The position numbers and the translations under genes are program-made. DNA of 64,000 bases from positions 1,952,663 to 2,016,662 of the forward strand of contig NW_004450459.1 in assembly GCF_000321225.1 (NCBI RefSeq). The letters are read 5' to 3'. The notes beneath the pieces were generated by a model that was not told the origin of the DNA, did no database searches, and worked only from the letters and a program-made list of their open reading frames with translations. Below, in pieces: positions 13,307-26,279 of this stretch; the first letter of the stretch is position 1, and each line of letters opens with the position of its first letter. Origin of the DNA: Odobenus rosmarus divergens. Taxonomy: Eukaryota; Chordata; Mammalia; Carnivora; Odobenidae.

Positions 13307-13487
13307 TTTTTTTTAAGATTTTATTTATTTTTGAGAGAGAGAGAGCACAAGTGGGGGCAGTAGGGACAGAGAGAGAAGCAGACTCCCTGCTGAGAAGGGA
13401 GTCTGATGCAGGCCTCGATCCCAGGACCATGGGATCATGACCTGAGCCAAAGGCAGACGCTTAACAGTCTGAGCCACCCAGGCACAC
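13307..13487 (-). mobile_element. CAN-SINE, antisense inside L1
   Basis: Direct repeats 'tcattgattag' at 13296-13306 and 13488-13498. Only 67 bases separate it from the opposite-strand SINE at 13045-13240. Confidence 0.93.
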
Positions 13488-14865
13488 TCATTGATTAGTT
13501 CTAACAGGTTTTTTATTTTTGGTAGTCTTTAGGGGTTTCTTTTTTATATATATAAGATCATATCATCTACAAACAAAGACAATTTTACTTCTTTCTTTCT
13601 GATTTGGATACCTTTTATTTCTTTATCTTGACTCAATGCTCTAGTACTATGTTGAATGAGAGTGGTGAGAGTGGGAACCTTTGTCTTGTTTCTGATATTA
13701 AAGGAAAAGTTTTCAACCCTTCACTGTTGCATATGATGTTAGCTGTGGGTTTGCCATATATGGCCTTTATTATATTGAGGTATTTTCCTTCTATACCCAA
13801 TTAGTTGAGACTTTTTATCATGAAAGGATGTTGTGTTTTTCCAAATGCCTTTTCTGCATCTACTGAGATGATCGTATCATTTTTACCTTTCATTCTAGTA
13901 AAGCAATGTATCACATGTATTGATTTGATATGTTGAACCATCCTTGATTCCCAAGAGATAAATCTCACTTGATCATGATATATGATCCTTCTAATGTGCT
14001 GTTGAATTCAGTTTGCTAATATTCTGTTAAGAATTTTTGCATCGGTATTCATCGGGAATATTGGCCTATAGTCTTATAATCTTATATATCTGTCTGTGGT
14101 ATTAGAGTGATGCTAGCCTTATAGAATGAGTTTGAAACTATTCCCTCACCCTCAACATTTTGGAAGAGTTTAAAAAGGATTGGTGTTAATTCTTCCTTAA
14201 AAGTTTGGTAGAATTTAACAGTGAAGCCATTTGCTCCTAGAATTTTCCTTGTTGGAGGTTTTTGATTACTGATTCAATCTGTTTACTTGTTATTGACTGT
14301 TCAGATTTTTTATTTCTTCATGATTCAGTCTTGGTACATTCTGCTTCCAGAAATTTATCCATCTCTTCTAGATTATCCAGTTTGTTGGTATATAATTGCT
14401 CAGAGTAGTCTCTATGATCTTTTGTATACCTGTGGTATCAGTAGTAATGTCTCTTCTTTCACTTGATTTTGAGTCTTCTTTTTTCCTTAATCTAGCCAAA
14501 GATTTGTCAGTTTTGTTTATCTTTTTTTAAAAAGAGCTCTTAGTTTTGTTGAATCTTTTCTATTGTTTTCTGGCCTCTTATTTATTTCTGTTCTGATCTT
14601 TGCTATTTTCTTGTTTCTCTTAACTTTGGGTTTAGTTCGTTTTTTAGTTCCTTAAGATATAAAACTAGGTTGTTCGAGATCTGAGATCTTTCCTTTCTCT
14701 TAATCTGCGCATTTATTGCTATAAATGTCCTCTTAGGACTGCTTTTGCAGCATTCTATAGATTTTAATATGTTGTATTTCCATTTTCATTTGTTTCAGGA
14801 TATTTTTTTCATTTCCCTTTTGATTTCTTCTTTGGACTCATTGGTTGTTCAGGAGATTCTTCTTT

Positions 14866-15264
14866 TTACCTTTAAAATCGCTTTTGTCTACCTCGGCTGA
14901 TAGGTACCTGGACAGAATGGGAGGGTGATTTGGCCATATCATCAGTAACCAATGGATCGTGCGTAGATTTGGCTGAGGGTCCAAACAGGCCAGGTCCAAC
15001 AGGTAGTAGAACATGTAAAAAAATAATACAGCTAAACAGAAAATCTGAGTTACTACTGCTATGTGATACCTCCCCCCCACCCATAATTGGCATCCACAGA
15101 CTGGTAAGCCTTGAGGACATCTGGGATGTGTAATATTTGGTTAGTTTTCTTAATTTTCTTGTATTTTGCTTTCTGTGTCACACTGCCTAAAGTAAATTCA
15201 ATTCTGAATAGATGTAGAATTATAAACAAATTTACCAAACTGAAAAATTAAACATCTATTAACA
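14866..15264 (-). other. Unidentified segment with a hydrophobic reading frame
   Basis: Less AT-rich than its surroundings. Two overlapping minus-strand frames (14838-15080 and 14872-15120) encode a hydrophobic stretch (FCLAVLFFYMFYYLL) in one frame and a polar stretch ending VQVPISRGRQKRF in another. It abuts the L1 5' end. I do not recognise it; a decayed retrocopy is possible, as is chance. Confidence 0.3.
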
Positions 15265-15278
15265 ATTTCAGGTATGTC

Positions 15279-15474
15279 GGGGTGCCTGGGTGGCTCAGTC
15301 GTTAAGCGTCTGCCTTCAGCTCAGGTCATGATCCCAGGGTACTGGGATTGAGCCCTGCGTCGGGCTCCCTGTTCGGCGGGAAGCCTGTTTCTCCCTCTCC
15401 CTCTGCCCTTGCTTGTGTTCCCTCTCTCGCTGTGTCTCTCTGTCAAATAAATAAACAAAATCTTTAAAAAAAAA
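15279..15474 (+). mobile_element. CAN-SINE, young sense copy
   Basis: Perfect 15-base direct repeats 'aatttcaggtatgtc' at 15264-15278 and 15475-15489, with intact head and A tail. Confidence 0.95.
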
Positions 15475-15489
15475 AATTTCAGGTATGTC

Positions 15490-16140
15490 TAAGTAGGCTC
15501 TATACTTGTGAATTCTCTTGATCATCAGTCCGACTCTAAGAGAGAATTGGTTGTGGTTTGCTACTCTGAGGAACTAGGTTCCTGTCTCTGTCTATTTCAT
15601 GTTATTAATGTTGATATATCATTCTGTTGTTGTATGTCTTTGTTGATTCCATGGGTTGAGCCTTGTGTACTTGTATTTTATATGTAAATACACTATATAC
15701 TTTATATATTTGCAGAAATACTATTGTAAAAAGCTCTGTGAATGTAATACTATTCATATCATTATTCTCTTATAATAAATCCTCATGTTGTTCCTCCATT
15801 GTCCCCTTCCTCTCCATTTTTTTGTGTTTTCCTGTTTTGTTCTTTTCTCTTGTACTTTTCATTTTCTGCATTCTGCATAGTCTTGTTCTGGCTCTCCATG
15901 TTGGCTACTGTGCCCGTTCAAGTAATACACTCCACAGCTACTGCTTCTTCACTTCCCCTTTCCTTTGTTTTAACCATCTGTAAGCATGTAACCTTTTTTC
16001 TTTACTCCCCTAAAACTGCTGGATTCCATGCTTATCCATGGAGTTTTCTTTATTCACTTATGCCACCAAAAAAAAATTATTTCAGTAGGAAAGAGCTGCT
16101 TCTACACAATGGTAATTTTTGTTTTTTTTGCTTTATTTTA
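15490..16140. other. Intergenic T-rich sequence, nothing recognised
   Basis: Pyrimidine-rich around 15790-15970, giving two long overlapping plus-strand frames (15663-15983 and 15799-16167) with biased F/S/L composition and no domain. I read them as composition artefacts. Confidence 0.45.
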
Positions 16141-16144
16141 AAAG

Positions 16145-17110
16145 CACTACTAAAAGTAGTGTGGTAGTGGCAAAAGAATAGACACACCAATTAACAGAAC
16201 AGAATAGCTGGCCCAGAAGCAGGCCCAGGAGGCCCAGGAATTCAATATATTTTCAACGAAGTATCAAAAATCAATGGGAGGGACAAATTATTCATTAAGT
16301 AATGTTGAGAACATTTTGATATTTGAAAAAACCTATCAGATCACCTCACATTACACACTAAAATGGCTTCTGGATTTAAGAATTAAAAGTAAAAATAAAA
16401 CTGCACAAGAGGAACAAAACTTAAGCTAAAGGAGGATTTTTCTAAGCATTAAGGCAATGTAAGAAAAAAGAGGACTGGTTAATAGATTTCATCATAAAAA
16501 TGAACATACCAACATGACCAAAATTCATAAAAAGTAATATGCAACTAATGAATCACTAAATTCTACCTATGAAATGATAATACACTATGTTAAATTGATT
16601 TTAAATAATAAACTAGGAACAGTACTGCTATAAGTGTGATAAAGGATTATTATTCTTATTATATAAAGAACTTTTACAGACAAATAAGAAAAAATGCTAA
16701 GACTCCAAGGGAGAAGTACACAAAAATAATAGCAGATAAGTTTACCAAGTGGAAACACAATGAATAATACTAAATTACTAAATTATTTTCAGCCTCCCTG
16801 GCAGGTAAGAAATATAAAATAAACTGCTTTTGTTTAAAATTTGCAAAAACTTTTTATAAATAACACTTCAAGCTGGAAAGACTGTCATGAAATGAGCACT
16901 CTAGCTTTTGGTGGAAACATAACTTTGCCTAACCTTCTGGAAAGCAATTCAACTATTAAAATATGGACAAATTCCAATACAATATTTCCTATTTCAGGAA
17001 TCAATCTTGAGGACAGATGCTGTCACAATTAAGTCAAAGATGTTCATATTAGCATTGCTTATCACAGCATTAAGAAAGACCAAAAAGAAGAAATAGAATG
17101 AAATGTTTTG
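16145..17110 (+). mobile_element. Old L1 ORF2 3' part, sense
   Basis: Decayed L1M-type sequence: 'gtagtgtggtagtggcaaaa', 'acagaacagaatagctggcc', 'ggcttctggatttaag', and 'ggaaagcaattcaactatt' in the expected order. Confidence 0.75.
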
Positions 17111-17409
17111 CCTAATAGTGTAAGGGTTAAATTATGCTTATCTATTTGTTGAATATTAACACAGCCATTGGTTTGCATTAAAGAAAAAAAAGATTAAATA
17201 AAGGAAAAAATTTATGATACAGTGACCATAAAAATCAGGAAATAAAGTTGAATGCTAGTATAATCTTGTTAGGTAAAATGTAGATGAAATGCATCAAATA
17301 TTAACTGTATTTTCTATGTCGATGATTATGGACAGTTTTTGCTTTCTATATTTTTCTCTATTTTCTAGGGTACTTTTTAAAAACAATAGCTATACTTCTT
17401 TCTTAACTT

Positions 17410-17592
17410 TAAAGTTTTTTTTTTTTTTTTGAGAGTGGGAGAGAGAGAGAGATAGGCAGAGGGAGAGGGAGAGAATCTTAAGCAGGCTCCATGTCCAGTA
17501 TGGAGCCGGATGTGGGGCTCAATCTCACAACCCTGAGATCATGACCTGAGCCAAAATCAAGAATCAGACACTTAACTCACTGAGCCTCCCAG
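17410..17592 (-). mobile_element. CAN-SINE, older antisense copy
   Basis: T14 tract, 'ggctcaatctcacaaccctg' body and decayed head 'gagcctcccagaa'. Old type with 'gagatcatgacctgagcc'. Confidence 0.88.
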
Positions 17593-17914
17593 AAACAGAA
17601 TTTTAAATAATAAAGCAAAAAGGCACAGTGGACCATAATCATCACTCAGTCATGAGATAGTAGAAATTTCAGTTCAGGCTTCACTGTTTTGAGTTTACTA
17701 AAATTTACCACATACGGAATGTGCTTATTTTCTTGAACCTGTTGATTTAATAAATATATTTGATTTCCGTGGCCTCTGGATGTAACATACTTCCCCAAAA
17801 TGCCACCTCTGCATTCTTTTAATTACAGAAATCAGATAATTTGAAAGATGATCAACGACTTTGAAAAGTTCATATATTAAATTTTTTATAAAATATATTC
17901 TAGAATCTTGCAAT

Positions 17915-18070
17915 CCCAAGTGGTCTGTAGACTGGTGTTATCATCAGCATCGGGAAACTTGTTGGAAATGCAGAACCTCAGGTCCTACCCAACTTACTGA
18001 ATCAGAATCTGCATTTTAATAACATCTCCATTTAATTTATAGGCACAGATTTTATAATTACTGATCTAGA
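17915..18070 (+). mobile_element. MER5-like hAT transposon relic
   Basis: 'tggtctgtagactggtg', 'ggaaatgcagaacctcaggt' and 'gaatcagaatctgcattttaa' match the non-autonomous MER5-type elements from memory. Confidence 0.65.
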
Positions 18071-18214
18071 ACACATATTCTAGTTCAAACTACAAGTATA
18101 CAATGTAACTATGTTCCTCCCTTGAAGCTAAATCTATGTTCATGTCCTAAGTACCAAAGAAATATCTTTGTGGTCTATGAGCTCTAAATATTTTCTTAGA
18201 ACAAAAGCAGTCTC

Positions 18215-18408
18215 GGGGTGCCTGGGTGGCTCAGTTGGTTAAGCGCTGGACTCTTAAGCTCAGGTCATGATCTCAGGGTCGTGAGATTGAGCCCCATTGT
18301 GGGGCTCTGTGCTTGGTGTGGAGTCTGCTTGTCCCTCTCTCTCTCTGCTCCTCCCCTTGCTCACTCTCTCTCTCAAATAAATTAATAAATAAAATCTTAA
18401 GAAAAAAA
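18215..18408 (+). mobile_element. CAN-SINE, sense
   Basis: Perfect 17-base direct repeats 'agaacaaaagcagtctc' at 18198-18214 and 18409-18425. The body is the 'gtgagattgagcccc' type, a different subfamily from the 'aagcctgcttctcc' copies. Confidence 0.95.
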
Positions 18409-18509
18409 AGAACAAAAGCAGTCTCCAACAACTGAATGGGATATGTTCTAAAAATCTATTGGTAGGCAAGTCAATTGTTCACAACTTGCAACATATAGTA
18501 ATATTATTT

Positions 18510-18678
18510 TTTTTAAAGATTTTATTTATTTGAGAGAGAGAATGAGAGAGAGCACGAGAGGGAAGAGGGTCAGAGGGAGAAGCAGACTCCCCGCTGAGCA
18601 GGGAGCCCGATGCCCGGGACTCCAGGATCATGACCTGAACTGAAGGCAGTTGCTTAACCAACTGAGCCACCCAGGTGC
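18510..18678 (-). mobile_element. CAN-SINE, antisense
   Basis: Tail 'aaagattttatttatttgag' first and head 'gccacccaggtgcc' last. It lies about 100 bases from the sense copy at 18215-18408, so the two form an inverted pair. Confidence 0.92.
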
Positions 18679-18679
18679 C

Positions 18680-19490
18680 AATACTAACTAAACGTCTAGG
18701 TCACCCTACAGAGTAGCTTGGTTAATCCACAATGTAGCTAAAGTGGGCCAAATTGCATTTTAATCATTGTTTTTGATGGGAAAATTTGTTCCCAGTCCTA
18801 ACAGAAGAGTCTAGGAAAGCCTGATCCTGCCATCAATACAGCACTTCCCCATAGATTCAACCGTGTAGACAACTGGTAGAGCTAATAGTCTAATTCTGAG
18901 AGTGTTGTAGATACAAGAATAAAATGGATAGGAAGACAGGAATGCTAAGTGTTGCTATTGACTCATTCATGTTGTCTCCCACTCTTCATTTTTACTAAGA
19001 ATAGACATTGGCAAGATTACTTATCTTTAGGGGTTTGGAGGAACCCTCATCCTGGGATTGAGGGATTTAACCTTTCCAAAACTGGTATGGCTTCATTAGT
19101 ATCAACCTATAATGAAAGAGTTGTAACTGAACTCTCATTAAGAGTATTTTCTTTGCTTGTCCACTCTTAAAATGCAGTTTTGTCTTACACAAAATAATGT
19201 TTGAAATAGACCTGAAGAGAGAGATGTAAACAAATTTCAGTGCACATTTTCATGAGGTATTTAAACCATGATGCTATATTCTCCATATTTCAGACATTTA
19301 TGACTTCATTGAGATTCACTTTCTGTAACATTTTGAAAATAAAAAAGGTACATTGATTTATACTTTTTAAATTATACTCCCCCAGATTTTCTTATATATT
19401 CTTACTTCATCTTGAGAATTCTTGTTGCAACAGTTATTTCAGGATAAGAATATACTTGGTATGCATTTTATATTAGAAGTACTTTTAAAA
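18680..19490. other. Intergenic sequence, nothing recognised
   Basis: No convincing gene or repeat. The frame at 18949-19170 has no support beyond length. Confidence 0.45.
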
Positions 19491-19499
19491 CACCTATTT

Positions 19500-19800
19500 T
19501 AATAGAAAAATTAGAAAATAAAACGTAAGAAAATTATAATGCTCTATTAATTCCATATCCCAAAGGTAACTCACTAAAGTTCTAAAAATAGCTTTTTTTC
19601 TTTAAAAATTGATCATAATATTCCTAGTTTGGGAAACTGCTTTTCACTCAACAATGTATCATGAATATCTTTTTAATAGACTTCTACCTACTTCTATAAA
19701 GTTCTATAACATTTTCAATGGTATCATAATATTCTTACAGGATACATTAAAACATTTGGGTTGTTTTCAGTTTTTTCTTATAAACTTTTATAACTAAATC
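19500..19800 (-). mobile_element. Old L1 3' UTR relic, antisense
   Basis: 'ttttcactcaacaatgtatc', 'aacattttcaatggtatc' and 'aacatttgggttgttttcag' are the antisense landmarks of an L1M 3' end. Confidence 0.65.
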
Positions 19801-20109
19801 TTTTCAAGACTAGACCCTTTTCATTAAATAATCAAAGTGGAAGATAAACTTCCAAAGATAGCTAAGTTATGATCTGTTGTAGTACAAGACTATTTAATAA
19901 GGGGGTATGGTTTGTTAACTATTACATTTAATCACGGTCACAAATGAGCTTTTATGCTCATTGTTCACTTCTTTTCCAGTTTTTCCATCTATTTTTCATT
20001 AGATACTTTTTGACCCCTGTATCACGGTAATTCTCTTCCTTCCGGACCTAGCAAAAACTGGGTATTTCTTGTGCTCATTTTAATTTTCACCTAAGAGTTT
20101 ATGATTATC

Positions 20110-20286
20110 GGGGCACCTGGGTGGCTTAGTCAGTTAAGCGTCTGCCTTCGGCTCAGGTCATGATCCCTGGGTTCTCGGATCAAGCCCCACATCGGGCTCC
20201 CTGCAGAGCAGAGAGCCTGCTTCTCCCTCTCCCTCTGCTGCTCCCCCTGCTTGCTCTGTGTGTGTCAAATAAATATTTTTTTAAAA
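20110..20286 (+). mobile_element. CAN-SINE, sense
   Basis: Perfect 17-base direct repeats 'aagagtttatgattatc' at 20093-20109 and 20287-20303. The tail ends in a T7A6 run instead of a plain A tail. Confidence 0.94.
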
Positions 20287-20303
20287 AAGAGTTTATGATT
20301 ATC

Positions 20304-21935
20304 AGAATACTTTTTGGGTAGATTTTACACATTAGGTGGAACAGCCTTGTGGATACACTAAGTGTCTAATGGGAAATCTAAAAGATGTGGGTGAATACTG
20401 CAACTAGTAAAATGAAAATGTCTATTGAAAATAAAGGTACATTCTTTTTTATACACGTATTTTGCTTGTATGTTGAACTGTCACCCAAATGTACTTAACT
20501 TCATTGGACAAGTATAAGGCTTGCCGATTTCCAATTTTGGCAATTCTAAATTCCTGGTAGCCATTCTGGAGCTGCTATTATTTATAGCATAGTATGATTA
20601 ATTTTGTTATTTTAAATTTAGTTAAATTTGTTCTAATATGCTTTTCCCCAGTCCAAATACATTTCACCTTTTAAGTCTTAAAAATGGACTTGGTAGGATC
20701 AAAAGGGTATTTAACCACTACCTATTGTGGTAAGAACCTAACAGTTTCAGGCAATGCAGGATTTAAAGGAAACCCTGAATTTCTGTGCCGAACCTGTGGG
20801 TGGGATGGGGGGCTACTGACAGAGAATGAGAAGCACAAAGGAAAGGGTATCTAGCCTCTGTCTTCCAGAACTCCAGATCTCAGAATAAAGAAGTCACATT
20901 TTGTTTTAATCAAACATTTTAGAAAATAATATTAGAAAAAATTTAAAGCTTTAGAGAACATAATTCAAATAGATTCAAAGATGCAGAATTCATCAGATTA
21001 TGTTATAGGAACCAGTATGACTTAATTCTCCCTAGATTTTACAAATGATCTTTATTAAGAGAAACCAAACTTACTGTCCAAAGTGATAACATATCAAAGA
21101 AATACATATCAAAATATGCTGCCATTATTAATAGTTCTTAACATCTTTATTGCATTTACAATGTGTGGAACATTATAGGGATTTACAGTAGAGGCCAAAT
21201 ATCCCAGCCCTTAAAAATTGAATAAGAAAGATTGGATGAACCATACATAAATATCTCTGAACACAAGCATTAGAAACATACATATGATTATAATTTTACA
21301 GGCTTATACAAGTAACTGCTATATGTAATATAACAGGCAGGAAGGGTAAAACACAGCAAATAAGAAAGTCACTAGGGTGTGAAATAACTATAGCTAGGTG
21401 GTACTAAACAAAAAGACAACACAGAAAATATGATTTGTAAAGCCTAAAATGTCCTGCAAAAACATAGCTATCCCCTATCACAACTGTGAGGTAGAATTCT
21501 TCCCACCCCGTTTTCTGGTTTCTTGACCACCAATTGGGGGGCTTTCCCATCCAGATGGTTCTCTCTCACATTGCTGTACTCAGAACAGACTAGTAGTACA
21601 CATTTTTGATTACCCCTTCTACCCCAACTGAACAGAAATAATCTTTTCTGTTTAATTGGTCTTATTTCACCTACTGAAAACGGGTGGCAAAAGTTAGTAA
21701 AATAAACAAACCAGTGCTGTTTCTTCTAGCTAACACATCACCATGCTTGGAAAATGCTTTCATCCTTCAAGAAGTGAAACGAATGCTAAAATTTCAGGCA
21801 TAGGAACCTGTTGGGGAGCTGTTTTGGGCAGACAGGTATTTCTTTCCTCAAAGAACACCAACTGCCAACCATTAACAATGCCATTTCTATCACAAACCCA
21901 CTTCTAATATTTCAAATATCAATCATAAAAATAGT
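20304..21935. other. Intergenic sequence, nothing recognised
   Basis: AT-rich. A more mixed-composition patch at 20740-20880 shows no frame or named repeat. Confidence 0.45.
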
Positions 21936-21939
21936 TTAC

Positions 21940-22550
21940 ACCTTTCTACACATCCAAAATATAGCGAAAATCCAGGACACAGTATAACCACATTGGAAAA
22001 GGTATAGCAGTTTCTTTTAAAACTACCTTATGACACAGAAATTCTAATCCTAGGTATTCACCCAAGAGAAATAAAAGCCTATCTTCACACAAGACTTACA
22101 TTAAGAATAACCATAGCAGCTTTATTTATAACTACTAATGCTGGACACAGCCCAGGTATTCATAAATAGGAAAATGGATAAACTGCAATATAGTCATATA
22201 ATGGAATACCACTCAGCAATAAAAAGGAATGAACTACTAAAACACCTAACAACATGGATATATTTCCAAACCATGGTAAGTGAAGAGGCTTCTAGAAAGA
22301 GTACATGCTGTGTGGCTCTATTTACATAAAGATCTAGTAATTTGAACAGATAAATTTGATTCTGGTAGACAAAAGAACAGTGGTTGCCTTTGGGAGGGTG
22401 GAGTGGGGTCAAGGATTGACTAGAAAGGGCCAAAGGGGGATTTTCTGATAACATTTTATATTTTGATAGCACTGTATGCATTTTGCAACACTAAGAGATG
22501 CACACTTAAGATTTATGCACTTCATTGTATGCTAATTTTACATAAAAAAT
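21940..22550 (+). mobile_element. Old L1 3' end, sense
   Basis: 'aaatggataaactgcaatat', 'aatggaataccactcagcaa', 'atgctgtgtggctctattta' and 'agtggttgcctttgggag' follow the order of an L1M ORF2 end and 3' UTR. Confidence 0.85.
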
Positions 22551-22559
22551 GTGGTAAGC

Positions 22560-23428
22560 ACATACTGAGCTCTGTTAATGGTATGTATGCTGCAGTTATT
22601 AGTAGGAAAAGTGAAGATGCCTGCAATTGGATGAACTGATGGATGGATATGTGATAATGCAAGCAGAGTTAATGCTAACTAGCGATTGATACACTGTAAA
22701 ATTTTAACTTTTTTAATATGTTTTAAAATTTTTATAAAATGTTGGAAGAAAAATTCCAGGGTGCAACACTTACCAAATAATGCCACTGAGAATTATATTA
22801 TTGATCTCATGGCAAGATAATTATCAAATTCTTCTGATTAGTATCAATTTAGAAACTTAAGAGCTTGTGAGAAGATATTCCTGAGTGTGAGGTGACCAAT
22901 CAGCTCTCAAATCTATACTGGCTCAAAACTGTCAGTTACATTTTGATCCCCTCACACCTTTAAAAAATACACAGATTAATCACTTATTTTCAACAAATTT
23001 GTTGGCTGTGTAATGTAAGAGCTAAGATGAAGAAACATTCTTAAGAGAAACATCAAGCACAGAAATTTTTACCTGACTTCTAAAGAAGAACTATGCAACT
23101 ATAATAAAAGATGTGTAGACCCAAAACACGAGGTGAGGTTTGATCAGACTGCACAGGCCCCTATGTTCTGAGTGGAAGGACATCTGAATTATCCTGTCTC
23201 TCCAAGGAGGGACTCATTTGGGGGCAACCTAAAGTGATGGCATGTTACTTATAAATACTTCTAAGGTGACTCCTTGAGATTCACTAAGACTGGCTTCAGA
23301 CTTCAATCGTCCTTTGTCAGTTTTCCACATGTCTGACTTAAAATCCATTAACAACACTGTGCTTATTATTTAGTGGCTGGTAACTATCTTCAGTTATTTG
23401 CTAAGAATTTCTATATAACTATATAGGG

Positions 23429-23461
<33 letters not shown>

Positions 23462-24310
23462 CACCTCCTAAGAGTTCTCTAAAAAATAATCTTTAAAAAT
23501 TTTACTCATTGCTTTCAAAATATTTAGTCACAGTTCTGGCTTTCCTTTGATCTCTAAGTGCGTCATGTTCTAGTACAGGCTCTGCTTTTCTTGAAGCACA
23601 TAGATTAGTGTTGTAAAGTTTTCAAGTTTGCTTTAAAACACTGCAGTCATGTTATTTAGGATCATATCTACAAACCTTTTTCAGTCTTAAAACATTCCCC
23701 TGTATTTATGCTATTTCACAGAGCATCCCTAGTTCTAGCAGTCTATTACAGGACCAGTCTTTGTTATTATCACTGCTCAAGTTTATCAAGACTGCTCTTC
23801 TCTAACCATAACAGTACTAATGGTAGTCTCAAGTCATGCCTGTTAATTATTAGGATACTTTTAACAGCTTTGTGCTTTTGTTGTTTCCACCAGCTGGTGC
23901 TGACTCTCTGAGATCCACTCTGAGTATGACTTTTACTTACTTATTTATTAATGGCACTGTGTCATGTCCTGTCACCCTCAAAGTAGAAGATACTCCTCAC
24001 TTGTCTTCCATCTCGCTGGTCTATCATCCTGCCATAAAAGAGTTAATCTGTCAGATTTAAAAGTCTTGTTATTTACTAATGAGCTCACCGACTCCACCCT
24101 TAGTATTTCCAGTATGTAATTCTGAATGTACGGGAAATGGAGCTCAGAGAGGTGAGCACAGTGCCATTTCCCCCATGACCCTATGCTCGTCATCTGAGAC
24201 AAGAGTGACATTAAAGAATGTTCTATTTTCTATTCTGAAAAGATAATTATAATAATAATTCCTTCCACTTTGGATAATATTGTAGTTTTCAACACATTCT
24301 TAAATATGAT
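22560..24310. other. Intergenic sequence with a (TA)n microsatellite
   Basis: (TA)15 at 23431-23460. The remainder shows no supported gene; overlapping frames at 23708-24211 on both strands have no motif. Confidence 0.5.
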
Positions 24311-24314
24311 TGTA

Positions 24315-24430
24315 TTTACAAACCCAGAGAAGTTTAGTCATTTTTACAAAGGTCAGTAAATGGCAAAGCCAGATTTTGAGTCAGATATTCAAACTCCAAA
24401 CTCTTTCCATTATATTCACTACAGTTCTTA
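24315..24430 (-). repeat. MIR relic, antisense
   Basis: 'aaatggcaaagccagattt' followed by 'caaactccaaactctttcca' resembles the antisense MIR/L2 segment. Confidence 0.6.
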
Positions 24431-24434
24431 CTTT

Positions 24435-26270
24435 AGCTTTTTTATGATCTTTATTATGCTTGCCATTATTTATGCTTCTTAGCTAAACCTAGACGTTTCT
24501 ATAGCATACACTGAAGACACATAATGTCAGATGTTAAATCAATACTTAATTTTGCCTCATCGAGGTATTTGTTGCCCTCCATACCAGAAGTATATTTTCC
24601 ACTTCCAAATGAAGTTGTTTATTTTCAGAACTGAAAGTAAACACTGATAAGTTTACTAATTAGGTAACTGGTCAGATATGTTCTAGCCTATCTTCTTAAT
24701 TCTAGGGAATTTTTCCTTTGGGGGTTTAACCAAAGATATCTCAACCAGGTAACTCTTGTCACTGATGATATTTACTGATGTTAGTTTCCCATACCATTTT
24801 CAATACGTTAAGGATGTGGAGGACTTCAGCAACCACAGCATGTTTAGTTCTTAGGAACCACAGTTTTTTACTATGGTCCTGTGAGGATGGGAAGAGTACA
24901 CAGCAATATCCAATCTCTCTGGCAAGGAACTTAAATGTAGTAGAGAATTCTGAGTTCTTCCTCCAACTGTAGGCCCTACAGTGAGTTATGTTCAGCTAAT
25001 CTCACAATAATGCCATTGGTTACAACAGGTTTACAACAGAGAGTATGGTTTGCTCAGCACTATCAGAATGTAATCATCATGTTCACCTTAAAGAGTATGC
25101 CACCAACAATAACAACAAACTAAACAGCACACCCCATATTTCAACTGACAGGTAATGAAACAACACATTAATATTAGTTAACACTCAGGAGCGCTAGCCA
25201 ATTTAAATGCCTACAGAGTGACAGTAGTATCCAAACTTCTACACAGTAATGAAGCCTAAACCTGCCATCAACATCCTGGCTGGCGGACTGAGCAGTTTCA
25301 TCACCATCATCAATGAGTCATCCTAGCAGAATAAGGTGGACAACAATGAGGATTGGAATGAAGTTAATTTTATCTGAAATAAAGTTACCATCTTTGCATC
25401 TTAACTCTGCTGGGCCAGACGTGTGAAGAACAGATGTCAAAACTGTTATATACTGAGCTTAAAAAGGAGCAAATATACAGTAAGAAGGCAAGAGGAAAAA
25501 AAAATCCCCCAAACAAGAACGAACAAATAAAAAACAAAATAAAACTAGCCCAATTAACACTTCAAGAATTCCCTGAGATGAGCTAAAGTAATGTAGAAAG
25601 TTGTGGCATATACCAATAATGGCAGATAGAAATGACGGTTCTTTTTCCATTTGTGGGCCAACATTAATTCATGATGTACAAAGAACTCGTGCTTTCAAAC
25701 AGACTGCAGTCACTTCCTTCACATGTACTCTAAGTAAACTCTAATGCTATGAAAAAAAAACACATTAGGGCACTGTTGGGTTTTCAGTCATCACTGTATG
25801 TATACATACAGATAAACATATTTAAAAGTAGCAGCAAATTTACAAATGAAGAGCAACAGTATTCTGTCAAAAGCATATTCAGTTTCATCTGAAATCCTCA
25901 AATTACAAATAACATTTCCAGATGATGCCTTATTTTACTCTTGCTATAGGCTGGATAGCTTAAGGCATATTAAAAATTAACTCACTGGACAATAAGTAGT
26001 CAAGCTGATGATAAAACTAAGAGTCCCATTACTTACAGTGCAGTTCCTTTCTAGCAAAGTCTTAATAAAAACATTCTTACTATTCTGAAATTCAAAATAG
26101 ATATTGAGTGTAGCTAAATATCTATATTACCTAATATGTAAGTATCTAAAATACCAAATGACTTCCTTATGAGTAGATTAATTGATGAGTCAGTCATAAT
26201 TTTAGGAAATATATTTAAAACACACTTCAGACTAAAAAACAGGGAATTATTACTAATGCCTACAACAGAC
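24435..26270. other. Intergenic sequence; possible short retro-fragment at 25249-25400
   Basis: Mostly featureless. At 25249-25385 a short open stretch (MKPKPAINILAGGLSSFITI) is followed by 'gaaataaagttaccatc', which resembles a 3' end. I cannot name a source gene. Confidence 0.35.
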
Positions 26271-26279
26271 CATTCACAT

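Larger units (their letters stand above)
10797..14865 (-). mobile_element. L1 element, antisense, 5'-truncated, interrupted
   Basis: Runs from the 3' UTR (plus-strand 'gctttattgagatataattg' at 10808) through much of ORF2 up to about 14865, where L1 similarity stops. Reverse-transcriptase-region landmarks appear in antisense near 13640 ('aatgagagtggtgagagtgg'). Many stops and indels make it inactive. It was later hit by an old SINE (10970-11142), a tiny L1 3' end (12171-12247), a sense SINE (13045-13240) and an antisense SINE (13307-13487). Confidence 0.85.

Noticed and set aside
15663..16167. Two long overlapping plus-strand frames rich in F, S and L
   Set aside because: Pyrimidine-rich sequence lowers stop frequency in these frames; no domain, signal or conservation cue.
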